Assembly (NCBI GenBank): GCA_944372575.1
Contig: CALVZS010000005.1
Span: forward strand, 33,718-97,717
Source of the DNA: an uncultured Clostridia bacterium
Lineage (GTDB): Bacteria > Bacillota > Clostridia > Christensenellales > Borkfalkiaceae
DNA length: 64,000 bases
Direction of reading: 5' to 3'
In this document: in pieces, positions 58,088 to 64,000 of the stretch
Numbering within the stretch: the stretch's first letter is position 1
How the letters are laid out: every line of letters begins with the position of its first letter
Translations under genes and position numbers: made by a program
Notes under the pieces: model-generated
Seen by the model: only the letters and a program-made list of their open reading frames with translations
What the model was told of the DNA's origin: nothing
Databases searched by the model: none

Positions 58088-58401
58088 GTGCGTGTAAAAA
58101 CGCCTTTTTTCGCGCGCAAAATTTGCATTCCTGTCCGTCTTTGCGTCCCCTCTCGCGCCCCACATTTGCGCATACCTGCGCTTCTGCGGAAAAGTGAGCT
58201 GCCGCGGGCTAAAATGTTGCAAAAACAGCGGCGGCGGTGAGGGTGTGCGTTATGCCGACAGCCATGGTGTGGCTTCGGCGCACACTCGAACTGAGGTTTT
58301 TGCCATCGGCAGGGCAAAAACCCGTGACCGAACACGGGGTCTACCCGTGTGAGAAAAAACCGAACGCAGAGCCGCCTTTGCGGCGAACGTCGGGTTTTTC
58401 T
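58088..58401 (+). ncRNA. Candidate structured RNA of about 310 nt upstream of PFOR
   Basis: Starting just below a consensus promoter, the RNA has successive strong hairpins. H1 is 58198-58235 (GCTGCCGC/GCGGCGGC, loop 22). H2 is 58243-58285 (GTGTGC, GCCGA and AGCCA stacked, with a 5-base GTTAT bulge). H3 is 58295-58322 (GGTTTTTGCC / GGCAAAAACC). H4 is 58332-58350 (ACACGGG / CCCGTGT). H5 is 58353-58401 (A-rich/T-rich outer stem around GCCGC/GCGGC), ending in TTTTTC as an intrinsic terminator. I could not match it to RNase P, tmRNA, SRP, 6S, T-box or common riboswitch motifs. It is either an independent small RNA or a leader of the PFOR gene. Confidence 0.6.
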
Positions 58402-62189
<3,788 letters not shown>

Positions 62190-62200
62190 TCTGAATTCCG

Positions 62201-62237
62201 AAACAAAAAAGAGCAGCATTGCTGCTCTTTTTTGTTT
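62201..62237 (+). terminator. PFOR terminator
   Basis: A perfect 17-bp stem AAACAAAAAAGAGCAGC with loop ATT and a T-rich 3' arm, 12 bases after the stop. The following 170 bases to 62412 hold nothing recognisable. Confidence 0.95.
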
Positions 62238-62412
62238 GCTCTTTTTGTGCGCCCGCGTTTATCCGATCCTTGGAGATCCTTTCCCCTTATCTTTTGCATT
62301 TTCCCGCCGATTTACCGCTCCATCTCCCATATCCCGGCAATATGGGAAAAATATTGCGCCTTGCGCAGTTTTTTTCTTCCCGATGTTTTCTCCCTCGCGT
62401 TCAAAAATAATA

Positions 62413-62441
62413 CAGGCGCCGCCCGATACGGGCGGCGCCTG
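62413..62441 (-). terminator. Terminator of the XRE-linked membrane gene
   Basis: A 13-bp stem CAGGCGCCGCCCG / CGGGCGGCGCCTG, then TATTATTTTTG on the minus strand. Confidence 0.85.
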
Positions 62442-62474
62442 CATTTCTTTCATGAAAACAACCTGGTGTATTGC

Positions 62475-63590
62475 TTATTTTTTGCTCGAATCGTCGTCCG
62501 AGGACGACTTCGGTGCCGTTTCGTTGGACTGCTGCGCGGCTTTCTGCGCCTGCATCATCTGCAACATCATCGCCTGCATCATCTGTTGCTGCTGCGCCTG
62601 CGTCAGCTGTTCCTCCTCTTTGCGGCGGCGAAGCTCCATCGTCTCCTGTTCCGTTTTCTTCCGCTCTTTTTCCGTGATCTGCTCTTCCAATGCGACAAGC
62701 GTCTGGATCTCCGTCTGCAACACGGCGTCGTTTTCCTTCTCCGCATTGAGAATGCTGCGGAAAACGATCGCAGAGAGAATGAGATAGATCCCCGTAAACA
62801 GGAACAACAGCCCAAGCGACCACGATGCCACCATTCCGACCGCTCCGAGTACGATCGTCAGCCCGCCGAAGATAAAGGCAAGGACGATGGGCGTCTTACG
62901 GGAGATGTCGTACACTTCCGTGGAAACTGCTTCCCGCAGATATTTCAGATGGCTGTTCGCCTTCGTGAACGTCATGGTATAGCAGATGAAAAACACCATC
63001 AGAAGAACTGCCACAAGGATGAGCACAACGGCAACGGCTGTCGATCCGCCCGAAATGATCCCTGCAAGATCGGGCATCCCCTCCTCGTTGGCGATCTGCT
63101 GAAGATCTGCGATCGGCCCCGAGACGCTGTCGCCCACTTCTTTGACGGTCGCCGCAAGGACAACCAGGAGAACGGCAACGAATCCCGCAACAATGCACAT
63201 CAGAATCCCCATTACCGCCATATAGCCCATATAGGCCCCTGCGCCCTTGATTTTATCCGAAGAAAGCGTATCCTTTGCGCCGTACATCTTCCAGCTCGCG
63301 ACCGCCGATACGATCGCACAGATCGCCGCCGGAACATTGACGATCAGCCCGCCGAGAAAGGATGCCGCCCCACCGCCTTGAACAAGCGCTAGAACAACCG
63401 ACAGCAAACTCAACACCGCAATGCCCGTCATCATAATGGCAACGATCAGAAAAAGCGGCGAATGCATTTTTTCCGAAATGATCTCCCTTACACGGTTGCG
63501 CAGCGCTGCCCGCTTTTTCGTATGCCGATCGCGTTCCGCATAAAGTTCTTCCAAGTCTCCTGCCGCAGCAGGAATTGTTGCGTTTTCCAT
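62475..63590 (-). CDS. Six-span membrane protein with Gln/Met-rich C-terminal coiled coil
   Basis: A 371-residue protein of unknown function. A short charged helix at residues 10-40 precedes about six membrane spans (SPLFLIVAIMMTGIAVLSLL; MAVMGILMCIVAGFVAVLLV; SLGLLFLFTGIYLILSAIVF). After about residue 285 a cytosolic coiled coil rich in Glu, Lys and Gln passes into a QQQQMMQAMMLQMMQAQ stretch and an acidic Ser tail. AAGGAGG lies upstream of ATG. It is divergent from a small XRE repressor whose likely operator fills its promoter spacer. Confidence 0.8.
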   Translation of the reverse strand: MENATIPAAAGDLEELYAERDRHTKKRAALRNRVREIISEKMHSPLFLIVAIMMTGIAVLSLLSVVLALVQGGGAASFLGGLIVNVPAAICAIVSAVASWKMYGAKDTLSSDKIKGAGAYMGYMAVMGILMCIVAGFVAVLLVVLAATVKEVGDSVSGPIADLQQIANEEGMPDLAGIISGGSTAVAVVLILVAVLLMVFFICYTMTFTKANSHLKYLREAVSTEVYDISRKTPIVLAFIFGGLTIVLGAVGMVASWSLGLLFLFTGIYLILSAIVFRSILNAEKENDAVLQTEIQTLVALEEQITEKERKKTEQETMELRRRKEEEQLTQAQQQQMMQAMMLQMMQAQKAAQQSNETAPKSSSDDDSSKK

Positions 63591-63623
63591 TCTCTCCTCC
63601 TTGTGTTAAAAAATTACACATTT

Positions 63624-63652
63624 ATTATATAAGAAGATTTCTTCTTTGTCAA
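63624..63652 (-). promoter_or_regulatory. Promoter with embedded operator, membrane gene
   Basis: Minus-strand TTGACA (63647-63652), 17-bp spacer, TATAAT (63624-63629). The spacer holds the perfect dyad AAGAAGATTTCTTCTT (63631-63646), a probable site for the divergent XRE protein. Confidence 0.82.
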
Positions 63653-63670
63653 GAGAAAATAACCAAATCC

Positions 63671-63679
63671 TGCTAAAAT
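63671..63679 (+). promoter_or_regulatory. Extended -10 promoter of the XRE gene
   Basis: TGCTAAAAT is an extended -10 element. Only eight bases separate it from the ATG at 63688 and there is no ribosome site, so transcription would be leaderless. Confidence 0.55.
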
Positions 63680-63687
63680 AACAGAGC

Positions 63688-63885
63688 ATGATTGGCGATA
63701 TTATCAGAGCTCTTAGAAAGGAAAACAACCTCACGCAAAAAGCCTTGGCAGAGCAAATCGGAGTAAGCCAAAAGGCAATCGATTACTGGGAGCGCGGCAT
63801 CAATGAACCCAAAGCAAGTTATATCATTAAACTTGCCAACTTTTTTCATGTCTCGGCCGACTATTTGCTGGAACGGGATGATTAA
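63688..63885 (+). CDS. Small XRE/Cro-CI family HTH regulator
   Basis: A 65-residue protein that is a single HTH_3 domain. Helices 2 and 3 are TQKALAEQIGVSQKAIDYWE, followed by RGINEPKASYIIKLANFFHV and SADYLLERDD, the standard end. It has no effector domain. It is divergent from a membrane-protein gene and probably represses it (and itself) through the AAGAAGA/TCTTCTT dyad between them. It lacks a Shine-Dalgarno and appears leaderless. The gap after it runs into the IS end. Confidence 0.92.
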   Translation: MIGDIIRALRKENNLTQKALAEQIGVSQKAIDYWERGINEPKASYIIKLANFFHVSADYLLERDD

Positions 63886-63930
63886 GAAAAATCTGTATTA
63901 ACAAATATGAAAAAAGCCCCCATACTGATA

Positions 63931-64000
63931 TGCACCCCAAAAGTTGGACAGACTTTTGGAGGTGCATATTATTATGTCAAGAAAAAAGAAGTTTAACACA
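63931..64000 (+). mobile_element. Left end of an IS3/IS150-like insertion sequence (cut by the window)
   Basis: TGCACCCCAAAAGTTGGACA at 63931 is the typical left terminal repeat of IS3-family (IS150 group) elements. It continues as an internal palindrome with ACTTTTGGAGGTGCA (to 63966), whose GGAGGTG also serves as the ribosome site of the transposase orfA. The right end and any target duplication are beyond the window. Confidence 0.75.
63974..64000 (+). CDS. IS3-family transposase orfA, first nine codons
   Basis: ATG at 63974 opens MSRKKKFNT and runs off the window. It lies 12 bases after GGAGG and directly inside the IS terminus. The basic start suits an OrfA HTH protein, but the fragment is too short to confirm. 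Confidence 0.55.

Noticed and set aside
58088..58401. tmRNA, RNase P or SRP RNA
   Set aside because: I found no tmRNA GGATTCGAC or 3' T-arm, no RNase P GAGGAAAGTCC, and no SRP GGAAGCAG-type tetraloop in the region.

Overview
The window comes from a GC-rich, anaerobic, endospore-forming member of the Clostridia. A sigma-K gene with its pro-sequence and a sigma-H gene point to sporulation. The anaerobic class III ribonucleotide reductase pair nrdD/nrdG and pyruvate:ferredoxin oxidoreductase point to obligate anaerobiosis. The split, B12-dependent methionine synthase and the gene orders murB-whiA-dnaE-pfkA and mrnC-rlmB-sigH are typical of Clostridia. I cannot name a genus from sequence alone. 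About 58 protein genes, two tRNA genes (Leu-UAG, Val-GAC), one candidate structured RNA and the left end of an IS3-like element are visible. There is no rRNA, CRISPR array or prophage.

Layout. 1-3.4 kb (+): end of a spermidine/putrescine ABC operon potABCD. 3.5-5.7 kb (-): ABC-2 exporter with an unknown membrane partner. 5.9-9.2 kb (-): two G3E (CobW-like) metallochaperone GTPases, one fused to a YcgQ-type domain, behind an M29 aminopeptidase. 9.3-12.2 kb (-): nrdD-nrdG with two NrdR boxes. 12.2-14.9 kb (-): fruK-HD phosphohydrolase, and pfkA. 15-22 kb (-): dnaE, whiA, a PHP phosphatase, murB and a solute-binding-like protein. 22.4-26.2 kb (-): metF, a stand-alone MetH activation protein, and metH. 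26.3-30 kb: sigK, degV, tRNA-Leu, and a MerR regulator divergent from a lipoprotein. 30.1-36.4 kb: tRNA-Val, a membrane protein, then a seven-gene operon mrnC-rlmB-sigH-dnaX-ybaB-recR-gpsA. 36.5-38.9 kb: aldo/keto reductase, nitroreductase, and a beta-lactamase-fold protein. 39-44.6 kb (-): glmS, glmM, a truncated glmU, and glpK. 44.7-47.8 kb (-): a macrodomain hydrolase translationally coupled to an aconitase-family hydratase. 48-56 kb: a small membrane protein, SDR, LysR, mnmE, and the ECF transporter core with truA. 56.3-62.2 kb (+): an LRR lipoprotein, a structured intergenic RNA, and PFOR. 62.5-64 kb: a membrane protein divergent from a small XRE repressor, then the IS end.

How the genes work together. 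Most are housekeeping: nucleotide reduction, DNA polymerase III alpha and tau/gamma, recombination repair, tRNA and rRNA modification, glycolysis, UDP-GlcNAc and peptidoglycan precursor synthesis, one-carbon/methionine metabolism, and vitamin uptake. Accessory interest lies in metal handling (G3E GTPases beside a metallopeptidase), reversible ADP-ribosylation (a zinc-type macrodomain in an aconitase operon), and two divergent regulator/target pairs whose operators lie inside the target promoter spacer.

Strongest unexplained signals: a roughly 24-bp dyad-containing motif present three times in the same orientation at transcription-unit borders; an approximately 310-nt hairpin-rich RNA with its own promoter and terminator before PFOR; four apparently leaderless genes; and the G3E-YcgQ fusion. 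All calls come from reading the sequence. No database search was run.
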